In this document: in pieces, positions 34,796 to 43,580 of the stretch
How the letters are laid out: each line of letters begins with the position of its first letter
How positions within the stretch are numbered: position 1 is the stretch's first letter
Assembly: GCA_947478785.1 (NCBI GenBank)
Contig: CANJXI010000001.1
Location: forward strand, 55,981-119,980
DNA: 64,000 nucleotides
Source of the DNA: Caulobacteraceae bacterium
GTDB lineage: Bacteria > Pseudomonadota > Alphaproteobacteria > Caulobacterales > Caulobacteraceae
Reading direction: 5' to 3'
The notes under the pieces: generated by a model
What the model was told of the DNA's origin: nothing
What the model saw: the letters and a program-made list of their open reading frames with translations, nothing else
Database searches by the model: none
Program-made: the position numbers and the translations under genes

Positions 34796-36403
34796 TTAGG
34801 CGTGCGACGCCGCCTTGATCAGCTCCGCGCCCTTCTCGGCGATCATGATGGTCGGGGCGTTCGTGTTGGCCGAGGGCAGGGTGGGCATCACCGAGGCGTC
34901 GATCACCCGCAGCCGGTCGACGCCGCGCACCCGCAGCTGAGGATCGACGACCGAGGCCGCGTCGGCGCCCATGCGGCAGCTTGAGACCGGATGCAGGCCC
35001 GTGGCCGAGTGGGCGCGGATGAGCACGTCCAGCTGGTCGTCGGAGAGGTCTGCGGAAGGCGGGAAGATCCGTCCCGTGACATGCTCCGCGATGCCGGGCG
35101 CCGCGAAGATCCGGTCGACCAGCCTCAGGCCCGCGCGCATCACCGCCAGGTCCTCCGGGTGCTCGTACATCCGGTAGTCGATCACCGGCTTGTCCTGTGG
35201 CCGGGGGCTCCGCAGGCGGATTTCGCCGCGCGCCTTGGGGAACATGTTGTCGATCGTGACCCCGATGCCCGAGCGCCTGTGCGACGCGCCCGTCTCCGGG
35301 TCGCTGCAGAACGGCATCATCTGCAGCTTGATGTCGGGGTGGGGCGCATCGGGGCTCGACCTCGCGTGCGCCATGGCGTGGACCGCCGCGGTCGAGAGCA
35401 TGCCCCGCCGAAACAGGATGTAGTTGAGGCCTTCCATCGCGAGGCGGAAGGGGTTTCGGATCGCGTTGTAGGTCGGCGTCGAGACAAGCCTGGAGTTCTG
35501 GATGTTCGGGTGTTCCGTGAGATTCCGGCCGACTTCCTGGAGATCGGTGTGAACCGCCACGTCCATCGCCCGGAGGTGGGCGCCCGGCCCCACGCCGGAC
35601 CGCATCAGGATGGCCGGCGACTGCATCGTGCCCGCGCTGACGATCACCTCCCGCGCCGCGCTCACCACATGCTCGACGCCGCCCAGGCGGTAGGCGACTC
35701 CGCTGGCGCGGCCGTCGTCGAACAGCACGCGGTCGACGAGGGCGTCGGTAATGACGCGCAGGTTCGGCCGGCCGCGCGCATCGGCCAGATAGCTCGCCGC
35801 CGTGCTGCTCCGCCGCCCGTTGCGCTGCGTCGCCAGGTTGATGAAGGCGCCGTCGACGTCGCCCTCGCAATAGTCGGCGATCCGGGACATGCCCACCTCG
35901 CCGCAGGATTTCAGGAAGGCCTCGGCCAGCGGGTGGACGACGCGCAGCGGCGCGACCCCGAGCGGCCCGCTGCTCCCATGCGTCTGTGACGGAGCGCCCT
36001 CGAAGGTCTCGGCGCGCAGGAAGTAGGGCACGACCTCGTTCCAGGACCAGCCGGTGCAACCGAGCGCGGCCCAGCCGTCGTAGTCGTACCGGGCGCCGCG
36101 GATGTAGACCATGCCGTTGAGCGCCGAGCCGCCGCCCAGCATCTTCCCGGCGTGCCAGATCACCTGGCGTCCCCCCAGCGTCGGGTCGGGCTCGGTCATG
36201 TGGAACCAGTTGATGTCGGGGTTCCCCACATTCCGGGCGAGCCCGGCCGGCAGGTTCACCCAGAAGCGGTCGCTGGAGCCGCCGGCTTCGAGCAGGACCA
36301 CCCGGTTGCGCGGGTCCTCCGAGAGCCGGTAGGCCAGGACGCATCCCGCGCTCCCGCCGCCGGCGATGACGTAATCCGCCGACGTCTCCACTTGGTTTCC
36401 CAT
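34796..36403 (-). CDS. GMC oxidoreductase (choline/alcohol dehydrogenase-like)
   Basis: The 535-residue protein has the FAD motif VIAGGGSAGCVLAYRLSED, the LGGGSALNGMVYIRG signature 1 and the C-terminal HPVSSCRMGADAASVVDP and ANTNAPTIMIAEKGAELI. This is the choline dehydrogenase-like branch, usually acting on primary alcohols in the cytoplasm or at the membrane. The ATG at 36403 (MGNQVETSADYVIAGGG) is taken as start; the frame is open to 36565, but that part looks non-coding. It converges with the other GMC gene (49-base gap) and is divergent from the DUF1592 gene. Confidence 0.88.
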   Translation of the reverse strand: MGNQVETSADYVIAGGGSAGCVLAYRLSEDPRNRVVLLEAGGSSDRFWVNLPAGLARNVGNPDINWFHMTEPDPTLGGRQVIWHAGKMLGGGSALNGMVYIRGARYDYDGWAALGCTGWSWNEVVPYFLRAETFEGAPSQTHGSSGPLGVAPLRVVHPLAEAFLKSCGEVGMSRIADYCEGDVDGAFINLATQRNGRRSSTAASYLADARGRPNLRVITDALVDRVLFDDGRASGVAYRLGGVEHVVSAAREVIVSAGTMQSPAILMRSGVGPGAHLRAMDVAVHTDLQEVGRNLTEHPNIQNSRLVSTPTYNAIRNPFRLAMEGLNYILFRRGMLSTAAVHAMAHARSSPDAPHPDIKLQMMPFCSDPETGASHRRSGIGVTIDNMFPKARGEIRLRSPRPQDKPVIDYRMYEHPEDLAVMRAGLRLVDRIFAAPGIAEHVTGRIFPPSADLSDDQLDVLIRAHSATGLHPVSSCRMGADAASVVDPQLRVRGVDRLRVIDASVMPTLPSANTNAPTIMIAEKGAELIKAASHA

Positions 36404-36672
36404 GACCTGCGCCGTCCTCGTTCCGCCCTGGTGGAACCTAACGACGTTTGCGGGGGCGCTGGCAATCCTGGCCGCCCGGCGCGCGGTGGCGGGAGGCTCC
36501 ATCACAGACGATTGCTGGAAACCGAAGCGCGCCGCGATCCGGCTTTGAAGGCGGCGCTTCAACAACCGGGGCGGAATATCGCCGCGCCCGCCGGACCGGT
36601 GTTGCTCAATATTTCGACATCGACATGGGTTCTTCGGAGTTTCGGCCTATTGTTGTGCGGGAGGGAACATAA

Positions 36673-39279
36673 GTGCGAAAAACTGCTGACTCCGTCCTGA
36701 GGGCGCTTGGCCAAGTGAAGCGTGGCGCCGTTGGGCGGCTATCGACGATTGTCGTCAGGTCACCTGTCACGGCGGGAGTCGGCGCGTTCGGCGCTGTCTG
36801 CCTGGCCGTTTCGCTGGCCGCGGCTGCGCCAGGCGGTGAGCCCCTGAGGTCGATCGATCGGGCTCAATCGCCAGCGGTCGCCGCAAAGCCCTCCGTCGAA
36901 CGCGCCAATGTCGCGGCTCCGCCGGTGGACGCCGACCACATGGCGATGCTGACGCACTACTGCGGCGGCTGCCACAACGACAAGCTGAAGACGGCGGGGT
37001 TCACGCTCACCGCCCTCGATGCTCGGAACGTGGGTGGGAACCTCGACACCTGGGAAAAGGTGCTGCGCCGCGTAAGCTTGGGCGAGATGCCCCCGCACGG
37101 CATGCGCCGGCCAACCGACGATGAACGGGCCGGGTTCACCCATTGGCTCGAAGCCTCGCTCGACGGCCTGGCGGCGCAACATCCCGATCCCGGGCGGTCG
37201 GTCATGCGCCGGCTGAACCGCGCCGAATATGCGAACGCCGTGCGTGACCTGCTCGACCTGAAGTTCGACCTCGGCGCCGAACTGCCGGCCGACGCCTCCG
37301 GCTACGGCTTCGACAACATCGCCGACCTGCTGAGCGTGTCTCCCACCCTGCTGGATCGGTATGTCGCCGTGGCGGGCAAGGTGAGCCGGATGGTCACCGG
37401 GACGACATCGTCCAGCGCGGGCGATACCGAATATATTCTGCCAAAGGACCTGAATTACCAATTCATAGGAATTCCGGCCTATAACGAGCGCGCCAGCGAT
37501 GAGCTTCCGTTGGGATCCCGTGGCGGTGCGGCGTTCAAATATTACGTGCCCCACGACGGGATTTATCGAATACAGGTCACCCTGAATCCGAACACTGTGC
37601 TCGACAACGGGATGCTTCCCGAAAACACGTATGAGACGACCGTCAATTTAAAATCGGGCACGCATTTTGTCGGTGCGTCGTTCAGCCGGGAACTTACTCT
37701 CGACGAGACGCCGCAGAAGCTGATCTCCGGACTGTCGATCAAGCCGACCATGCAGCTGGGCGTGTACTGGTATTCCACCCCTCCGAAGGCCCTGAAGCTG
37801 CACTTCAACGTGGACCGCGCCATCGTCAAGACGCTGGACGTCCCGGCGTTCTCCACGGCGCACAACTACTTCCAGGCCAATTTCCCGCGCGACATCCTGA
37901 AGATCGCCATCAGGGGCCCGCTCGAAGTTCAGGACGCCGGCCTGCCGCCGAGCGGGCGAAAGATCTTCATCTGCCACCCGTCGAGCTCTCTTTCCGAAGA
38001 CGCCTGCGCGCGCCTCATCCTGGCCAAGCTGGCCCGCCAGGCCTACCGCCGTCCGGTGACCAAGGCGGACCTCGCGCCGCTCATGAGGGTCTACGCCCGG
38101 GAGCGTGGCGCCGGCAGCGGATTTGAGACCGGAATCGGCACGGCGCTGCAGGCCATCCTGGTGTCCCCGCACTTCCTGTTCGTGCATGAAGAAGCCCCGC
38201 AGGGTCCGCCCGGCTCGATCCATCCGATCAGCGACCTCGAACTCGCCACGCGGCTGTCGCTCTTCCTCTGGAGCAGCATCCCGGACGACCACCTCCTCGA
38301 TGTTGCAGAAAAAGGCCGGCTTCACGACCCGGTGGTCCTCGACCGTGAGATCGCGCGGATGCTCGCCGATCCCAAGGCGCAGGCCCTGGCGGACAATTTC
38401 GCCGGACAGTGGCTCTATGTTCGCAACCTCAAGGAGCAGCATCCGGACAGCCTTGTGTTCCGGAATTTCGACGAGCGGCTCCGCAAGGCGATGCTGGACG
38501 AGACCAACATGTTCGTCATGTCGGTGTTCCGCGAGAACCGCAGCGTCCTGACCTTCCTCGACGCCGACTATACGTTCGTCAACGAGCGGCTGTCCGAGCA
38601 CTACGGCATACCGGGCGTGCACGGCACGACGATGCGCCGGGTGAACCTCGACCCGAAGCTGGGTCGCGGCGGCTTGCTGGGCGAGGCCGGCATACTGACG
38701 GTGACGTCCTACAACAACCGCACCTCGGTCGTGAAACGCGGCAAGTGGATCCTGGAAAACATCCTGGCCGCGCCGCCGCCGCCGCCGCCGCCGAACGTCC
38801 CGGACCTGCAGGTCGTCAAGTCGGGCCGGCAACTCTCCTCGCGGGAGGCGATCGAGGTCCACCGCGCCAACCCGGTCTGCGCCTCCTGCCACAGCAAGAT
38901 GGATCCCCTGGGGCTGGCGCTCGAGAACTTCGACGCCGTCGGGACGTGGCGCCAGACCGACGCGGGACAGCCGGTCGACGCTTCGACCGCCCTCCCGGAC
39001 GGGACGGCCTTCAGCGGTCTGGGAGGCCTCAAGACGATTCTGCTCAGCCGCAAGGACCAGTTCGCGGAAGCCTTCACCGAGCGTCTGATGACCTACGCCC
39101 TGGGCCGCGGGCTTGTGGCCAGCGACATGCCAGCCGTGCGGTCGGTCCGTCGCGCGGCGCAAGGCGACGACTACCGCGCGCGGACCATAGTCAGGGCGAT
39201 CGTCCAGAGCGTGCCGTTCGAGATGCGCCGGGCGCCGCTCAAGGATACCGTCCACGGTGAAAGGATAGCTCAGAAATGA
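36673..39279 (+). CDS. DUF1592/DUF1588-type exported di-haem protein
   Basis: The 868-residue protein starts at GTG 36673 behind GGGAGGGA. It has an N-terminal hydrophobic segment (about residues 33-52, VGAFGAVCLAVSLAAA) for export. Two c-type haem motifs are visible: CGGCH (97-101) and CASCH (736-740, followed by SKMDPLG). Between them are the DUF1587/1592/1588/1585 regions (RRLNRAEYANAVRDLL, FLWSSIPDD, RVNLDPKLGRGGLLG). A run of seven prolines lies near 714-720. The function of the family is not established; it is best known from planctomycetes and deltaproteobacteria. Its haems and place next to GMC enzymes suggest a periplasmic electron-transfer role. The DUF1552 gene overlaps by ATGA. 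Confidence 0.85.
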   Translation: MRKTADSVLRALGQVKRGAVGRLSTIVVRSPVTAGVGAFGAVCLAVSLAAAAPGGEPLRSIDRAQSPAVAAKPSVERANVAAPPVDADHMAMLTHYCGGCHNDKLKTAGFTLTALDARNVGGNLDTWEKVLRRVSLGEMPPHGMRRPTDDERAGFTHWLEASLDGLAAQHPDPGRSVMRRLNRAEYANAVRDLLDLKFDLGAELPADASGYGFDNIADLLSVSPTLLDRYVAVAGKVSRMVTGTTSSSAGDTEYILPKDLNYQFIGIPAYNERASDELPLGSRGGAAFKYYVPHDGIYRIQVTLNPNTVLDNGMLPENTYETTVNLKSGTHFVGASFSRELTLDETPQKLISGLSIKPTMQLGVYWYSTPPKALKLHFNVDRAIVKTLDVPAFSTAHNYFQANFPRDILKIAIRGPLEVQDAGLPPSGRKIFICHPSSSLSEDACARLILAKLARQAYRRPVTKADLAPLMRVYARERGAGSGFETGIGTALQAILVSPHFLFVHEEAPQGPPGSIHPISDLELATRLSLFLWSSIPDDHLLDVAEKGRLHDPVVLDREIARMLADPKAQALADNFAGQWLYVRNLKEQHPDSLVFRNFDERLRKAMLDETNMFVMSVFRENRSVLTFLDADYTFVNERLSEHYGIPGVHGTTMRRVNLDPKLGRGGLLGEAGILTVTSYNNRTSVVKRGKWILENILAAPPPPPPPNVPDLQVVKSGRQLSSREAIEVHRANPVCASCHSKMDPLGLALENFDAVGTWRQTDAGQPVDASTALPDGTAFSGLGGLKTILLSRKDQFAEAFTERLMTYALGRGLVASDMPAVRSVRRAAQGDDYRARTIVRAIVQSVPFEMRRAPLKDTVHGERIAQK

Positions 39280-40604
39280 TGATCCCCTCGAGCCCGCTCT
39301 CCCGGCGGACGATGCTGCGCGGTGCGGGCACAATGCTCGCCTTGCCGATGCTCGACGCCATGATGCCGGCCCGCGCCAGCGCCGCACCCCTGCCGCCCGC
39401 TCGCCTCACGATCTTCTATCTGCCGAACGGCATGATCAATCCAAGCTTTGTCCCGACCAAGGTGGGCCCGGGTCTGGAGCTTTCGCCCATCCTCAAGTCC
39501 CTGGCGCCGTTCAAGTCGAAGCTCACCGTGGTGACGGGGCTGACGCAGCCGAACGGAAACGCCCTCGGCGATGGGGGTGGCGACCACGCGCGCGGCGCGG
39601 GCTCCTACCTCACCGCGGCGCACCCGAAAAAGAGCGACTCCGACATCCACAGCGGGGTGTCGATGGACCAGTATGTCGCCCAGGAACTCGGCAAGAACAC
39701 CCAGGTCGCCTCCCTGGAGATCGGTGTCGAGCCGTCCAGCCTCGTGGGCAGCTGCGACCCGGGCTACAGCTGCGCCTATTCCGGGACGCTCTCCTGGAGC
39801 ACGCCGACCACGCCGCTGCCCACGGTCGTCAACCCGCGCGAAGTGTTCGAGCGCCTGTTCGGCGACAGCGACACCATCGACCGGGGGAGCCGGCTGGCGC
39901 AGTTGCGCCGCAACGCCTCGATCCTCGACTTCATCTCGGAAGACACCAAGCGACTCACCCGAAAGATCAGCATCGACGACCGTCGCAAGATCGATGAGTA
40001 CATGACGTCGGTGCGCGACCTGGAACGCCGTATCCAGCTGACGGAAAGTCAGTCTGGCGACATGGTGGTCTCGGACATGAAGCGTCCGATGGGGGCGCCG
40101 ATCGCGATCGACGACCACATCAACATGATGCTCGACCTGCAGGTGCTCGCCTTGAGGGCGGACATCACGCGCGTCAGCAGCTTCATGATCGGCCAGGAAG
40201 GCAGCAATCGAAGCTACACCCAGATCGGGATCTCCGACGCGCACCATGCCTTGAGCCATCACGGCGGAGATGTGCAGAAGATCGCCAAGCTCGTCAAAAT
40301 CCAGACCTTCCTGGTGCAGTATTACGCCAAGTATCTGAAGAAACTCCAGGACGCCAAGGAAGGCGACGGAACCCTCCTCGATCGGACCCTCGCCTGGTGC
40401 GGCGCGAGCCTTGGCGATCCGAACCTCCACGAACATGAGAACCTGTCCCTGATGCTCGCGGGCGGGTTGTTCAAGGGCGATCGCCACATCGCCGCCGACA
40501 AGGCCTTGCTCTCGAACGTGATGATCTCGGCCATGAACGCCGTCGGCGTGAAGCGGGACAGGCTCGGCGACAGCACCGGGCCATTCGCGGCGCTGGACGC
40601 CTAG
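39276..40604 (+). CDS. DUF1552 protein with Tat signal
   Basis: The 442-residue protein begins with a twin-arginine signal (SRRTMLRGAGTMLALPML) and continues FYLPNGMINPSFVP, the DUF1552 pattern. DUF1552 proteins nearly always sit beside DUF1592 proteins, and their function is unknown; relatives belong to the DUF1501 family, which is alkaline phosphatase-like. Here the ATG overlaps the stop of the DUF1592 gene, so synthesis is coupled and a complex in the periplasm is likely. The ankyrin-repeat gene starts 8 bases after its stop. Confidence 0.87.
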   Translation: MMIPSSPLSRRTMLRGAGTMLALPMLDAMMPARASAAPLPPARLTIFYLPNGMINPSFVPTKVGPGLELSPILKSLAPFKSKLTVVTGLTQPNGNALGDGGGDHARGAGSYLTAAHPKKSDSDIHSGVSMDQYVAQELGKNTQVASLEIGVEPSSLVGSCDPGYSCAYSGTLSWSTPTTPLPTVVNPREVFERLFGDSDTIDRGSRLAQLRRNASILDFISEDTKRLTRKISIDDRRKIDEYMTSVRDLERRIQLTESQSGDMVVSDMKRPMGAPIAIDDHINMMLDLQVLALRADITRVSSFMIGQEGSNRSYTQIGISDAHHALSHHGGDVQKIAKLVKIQTFLVQYYAKYLKKLQDAKEGDGTLLDRTLAWCGASLGDPNLHEHENLSLMLAGGLFKGDRHIAADKALLSNVMISAMNAVGVKRDRLGDSTGPFAALDA

Positions 40605-40611
40605 CCCCGCC

Positions 40612-42090
40612 GTGCGCAGGAGCAACCACACCACGCGCGGGGCGCCGATGGCGGCCATCGCCTTGTCGGCCTTGGTCCTTGCGACGGCGTCGCGCGCGGG
40701 ACCGCTCGAGAACAGCCTGCTGGATGCGGTGAAGACCCGCGATCATGCGGCGGCGCAGGCGTTGCTTGCGCAACACGCCGATCCGAACCTGCGGTTCGAG
40801 GACGCATCGACGGTCCTGGCCTGGGCTGTTGACCGCGGCGATGGGGAAGCCATCCGGATGCTGCTGGCGGCGGGCGCGGATCCCAATGTCGCCGATCCGG
40901 ACGGGACAGGTCCGCTCACCCTGGCCTGCGAGAATCCCGAGGCCTCGGTGATCGGTCCGTTGCTGGACGCGCATGCCGACTGGAAGCGGGCGGTCCGCTT
41001 CGACGGGGTCACGGCGCTGCATCTCTGCGCGCGCCTGGCTTCGCCGGAGGTCCTGGCGCGCCTTTTGGACTCGGGGTTGGAGGTCGATGTCCGCAACGCC
41101 GAGCAGCAGACCCCGCTCATGTTCGCGGCCTCGGCGGGCCGGCTCGACAACATGGCGGTGCTGATCAAGGCAAAGGCCGACGTCAACGCGACCACGAGCC
41201 GGGGGTTCACGCCCCTGTTCTTCGCCGTGAAGGGCCGGTCCGACGCAGCCGTGCGAGCCCTTCTGGATGCGGGCGCCAAGTTGAACTACGTCTCCAAGGA
41301 CGACGTCAGCGCCCTGCGGCTCGCGCTCTACGATGGCCAGGCCGGACTGGCCAAGACGCTCATCCTGCGTGGCGCGTCCACCGCGGGGTGGGACGACAAT
41401 GGAGACACCACGCTCCACGCGGCCGTCAGGACCGGGGACCCGGAATTGGTGCGCCTCCTGCTCGCCAGGGGCGCCGATCCGAACGGCCTCAGCCGGCTGC
41501 CGTACCAGCTGAAGCCGGTCGATCCCGACGGGGCCGTGGCCAAGATAACGCCGCACGACTATGCGGCCCTCGGCTATACGCCCAAGATCGTGGTGGGCCG
41601 TATTGAAGGCGGCGGGCCCCCGGCTCCCGAGCCCCCCGAACCCTTGACGCCACTGTTGACCGCGGCGACGGCCGGCTCGGTGGAGATGATGCGGCTTCTG
41701 ATCGCCGCCGGCGCGAAGCCGGATTTCACCTCCACGGACGGGAACAACATCCTGCTGGCCGCGTCGGCGAGCGGGAAGTTGGCCGCGGTGCAGTATGCCG
41801 TGGACCTGCACCCGTCGGTCGGCGACGTCCGGCAGGATGGTAGCTCGGTGATGCTCCTGGCGATGATGAGCCGCAGCCCCGAGTCGGAGAAGATCCTGCG
41901 GTTCCTCGCCGATAAGGGCGCCCCGCTCGATATAAAGAACAAGAGCGGCTATTCGCCCCTGGTCATATCCAAATTCCTTGGCCCCGAGATGGAGGGGTTG
42001 TTCCAGGAGTTTCAGAAGAAGCGGAACGGCGTCAAGATTGCCGCGGAGAAGACGATCCCGTCGTCGGCGCCGAAGCCACAACGACCCTAG
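40612..42090 (+). CDS. Exported ankyrin-repeat protein
   Basis: The 492-residue protein starts at GTG 40612 with a basic n-region and hydrophobic core ending ATASRAGP, a plausible signal peptide. The ATG at 40648 would remove the basic part. Ankyrin repeats follow (for example DGEAIRMLLAAGADPNVADP, TPLMFAASAGRLDNMAVLIK, DPELVRLLLARGADPNGL), with a proline-rich break (GGGPPAPEPPEP) near residues 337-348 and more repeats after it. It is the third gene of the DUF1592-DUF1552 operon and is probably a periplasmic scaffold. The binding partner is unknown. Confidence 0.83.
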   Translation: MRRSNHTTRGAPMAAIALSALVLATASRAGPLENSLLDAVKTRDHAAAQALLAQHADPNLRFEDASTVLAWAVDRGDGEAIRMLLAAGADPNVADPDGTGPLTLACENPEASVIGPLLDAHADWKRAVRFDGVTALHLCARLASPEVLARLLDSGLEVDVRNAEQQTPLMFAASAGRLDNMAVLIKAKADVNATTSRGFTPLFFAVKGRSDAAVRALLDAGAKLNYVSKDDVSALRLALYDGQAGLAKTLILRGASTAGWDDNGDTTLHAAVRTGDPELVRLLLARGADPNGLSRLPYQLKPVDPDGAVAKITPHDYAALGYTPKIVVGRIEGGGPPAPEPPEPLTPLLTAATAGSVEMMRLLIAAGAKPDFTSTDGNNILLAASASGKLAAVQYAVDLHPSVGDVRQDGSSVMLLAMMSRSPESEKILRFLADKGAPLDIKNKSGYSPLVISKFLGPEMEGLFQEFQKKRNGVKIAAEKTIPSSAPKPQRP

Positions 42091-42096
42091 ACCCTT

Positions 42097-42203
42097 TCCG
42101 GTTCAAGTGGAATCACTTGAACCGGATGAAAATGGTCTATCTTCATATGTTTAGAGCGCGTCGGACGGGTGAACCGGTATCCACTTCACCCTGACGCGCT
42201 CTA
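42097..42203. repeat. Two perfect inverted repeats after the ankyrin gene
   Basis: The first is a perfect 13-base inverted repeat, TCCGGTTCAAGTG (42097-42109) and its complement at 42114-42126, with a GAAT loop. The second pairs TAGAGCGCGTC (42152-42162) with 42193-42203, and nests GGGTGAA (42167-42173) against TTCACCC (42185-42191). They resemble dispersed alphaproteobacterial intergenic palindromes. The first begins 6 bases after the ankyrin stop and may also end transcription, although no T-run follows. Confidence 0.75.
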
Positions 42204-42228
42204 GGATCCAGCGAGACGCCGGCCCCTG

Positions 42229-42950
42229 TCAGAGGATGGCCAGGGGCGTGATCGGCGAGCCCACGCCGCCCACGACCAGCAGCGGCGGGGCGGTGAAGAA
42301 GGACGACCAGTCGCCCCGCGTCTCGCAGGCCTCGGCCAGTTCATCGAGGACGAAGAGCTCACCCAAGGTCATGCCCATGTCGCGGATGAGCACGGCATGC
42401 AGCACGGTCTCGATCGCGGCGGCGTTGGGGGTCATCACCTCGACACCCCAGTTGTCGGACGCCACCGCGGCGACGTCCCGGGCATGCAGCCAGGCGGCGC
42501 AGTCGAGGGACAGGCCGGGCTCACTGTTCCAGTAACGCTTGGGATCGGAGTCGATGGTGAATGTGCGCATCCAACCGGTGCGCACGATCACCATGTCGCC
42601 GGGCTCGAGCGTGGTTCCCTGGCGGCGGGCGGTCGCGTCGAGATCCGCGGGGGTGATCGCCTCGCCGGCCTCCAGGCGGTCGACGCCCCGCGTCCACGCA
42701 CGTCCAACAAGACGCCGCGTCCCGCGACGCCCCGCGCGGCGATCTTGTCGATGGACAAGAGCGTCGATCCCCGGCCGGGCGTCACCGTCTCGGCCGGCAC
42801 GCCATTGTAGAACATGCCGTCATAGCCAGCGTGGGCGAGGCCGTCCCACTGGGTCGCGCACTGCAGCGGCATGGCGATGAAATCGTCGGCGAAGATCATC
42901 CCGTCGGCCCGGCCGCGGAAGTCGCAAGGCGCCAGCGACATCAGGTGGTG
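42229..42950 (-). pseudogene. Cyclase-family (PF04199-like) hydrolase remnant, frameshifted and 5'-truncated
   Basis: Two frames together read as one cyclase-family protein. The 5' part (about 42950 to 42700) reads HHLMSLAPCDF, FADDFIAMPLQCATQWDGLA and HAGYDGMFYNG, ending GVAGRGVLLDV. The 3' part (about 42698 to 42229) continues in another frame with WTRGVDRLEAGEAITPADLD, PGDMVIVRTGW, VAAVASDNWGVEV and DMGMTLGELF. One missing base near 42693-42703 explains the switch. The N-terminal third of the usual protein is absent; it is replaced at about 42951 by a fragment of an unrelated gene on the other strand. Intact relatives are metal-dependent hydrolases of the kynurenine formamidase type. Confidence 0.82.
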
Positions 42951-42952
42951 GG

Positions 42953-43318
42953 ATTGACTCGCCCGCCGACGCCAACAATTTCGGCGGCTTCCAGGTGATC
43001 GATCTCCTGGAGATGGAAATCCGTTTCGCCTTGCAGTGTATCGCCGGCCTGATCGTCCAGGAGAAGCGTACGGTCGACGTGACGTCTGCCGCATATCTGC
43101 GCTTCAACGAAGAGCTAGACCGGGAAGAGCGCATGATGATCTACATGGATCCTCGCGCGCACAATTACTACCAGAACGGATTCGGGCGCTCCTGCGTGAA
43201 CGGCCCGATCGATTTTCGCCGCATGTGGCGTTGGTTGCGTGACCCGATGGCCGCGTCTCCCGCGGATGCCGACGCCGGTATCAGGCCTTATTTCGGGGAA
43301 GCTCTGATCGCCGGCTGA
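42953..43318 (+). pseudogene. C-terminal fragment of a flavin-containing monooxygenase
   Basis: The frame reads DSPADANNFGGFQVIDLLEM, then FALQCIAGLI, KRTVDVTSAAYLRFNEELDR and GRSCVNGPIDFRRMWRWLRD. This is the last ~120 residues of a Baeyer-Villiger/flavin-containing monooxygenase of about 550-600 residues. No flavin- or NADPH-binding part is present upstream; instead the fragment abuts the truncated cyclase remnant within a few bases. It has no ribosome site of its own and is probably not translated. A separate, full-length monooxygenase lies at 59094-60755. Confidence 0.75.
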
Positions 43319-43580
43319 CCTTGAGATTCAACGGCCGGTCGGCCTTCGCCGATATCGGAGCGGGCCGGCGGGCGTGAGCGGCGATCCGGGGCCGCGGCGC
43401 GATGGTTGGCCGGCCAGCCAACCCGGCAGAGCCACGAGATGATCATCGACAGTCCGCCTGGAGTGACGGAACATCAGATCGCGCTCGTCGGAGCGCCCCT
43501 CTGTGGCGCGGGTGGGTGGTCGGAGAGGTTCCTGTCGTCGTTCGCGGCGGCGCGCTGTCGGTCAAACAGGAATTCCACAG

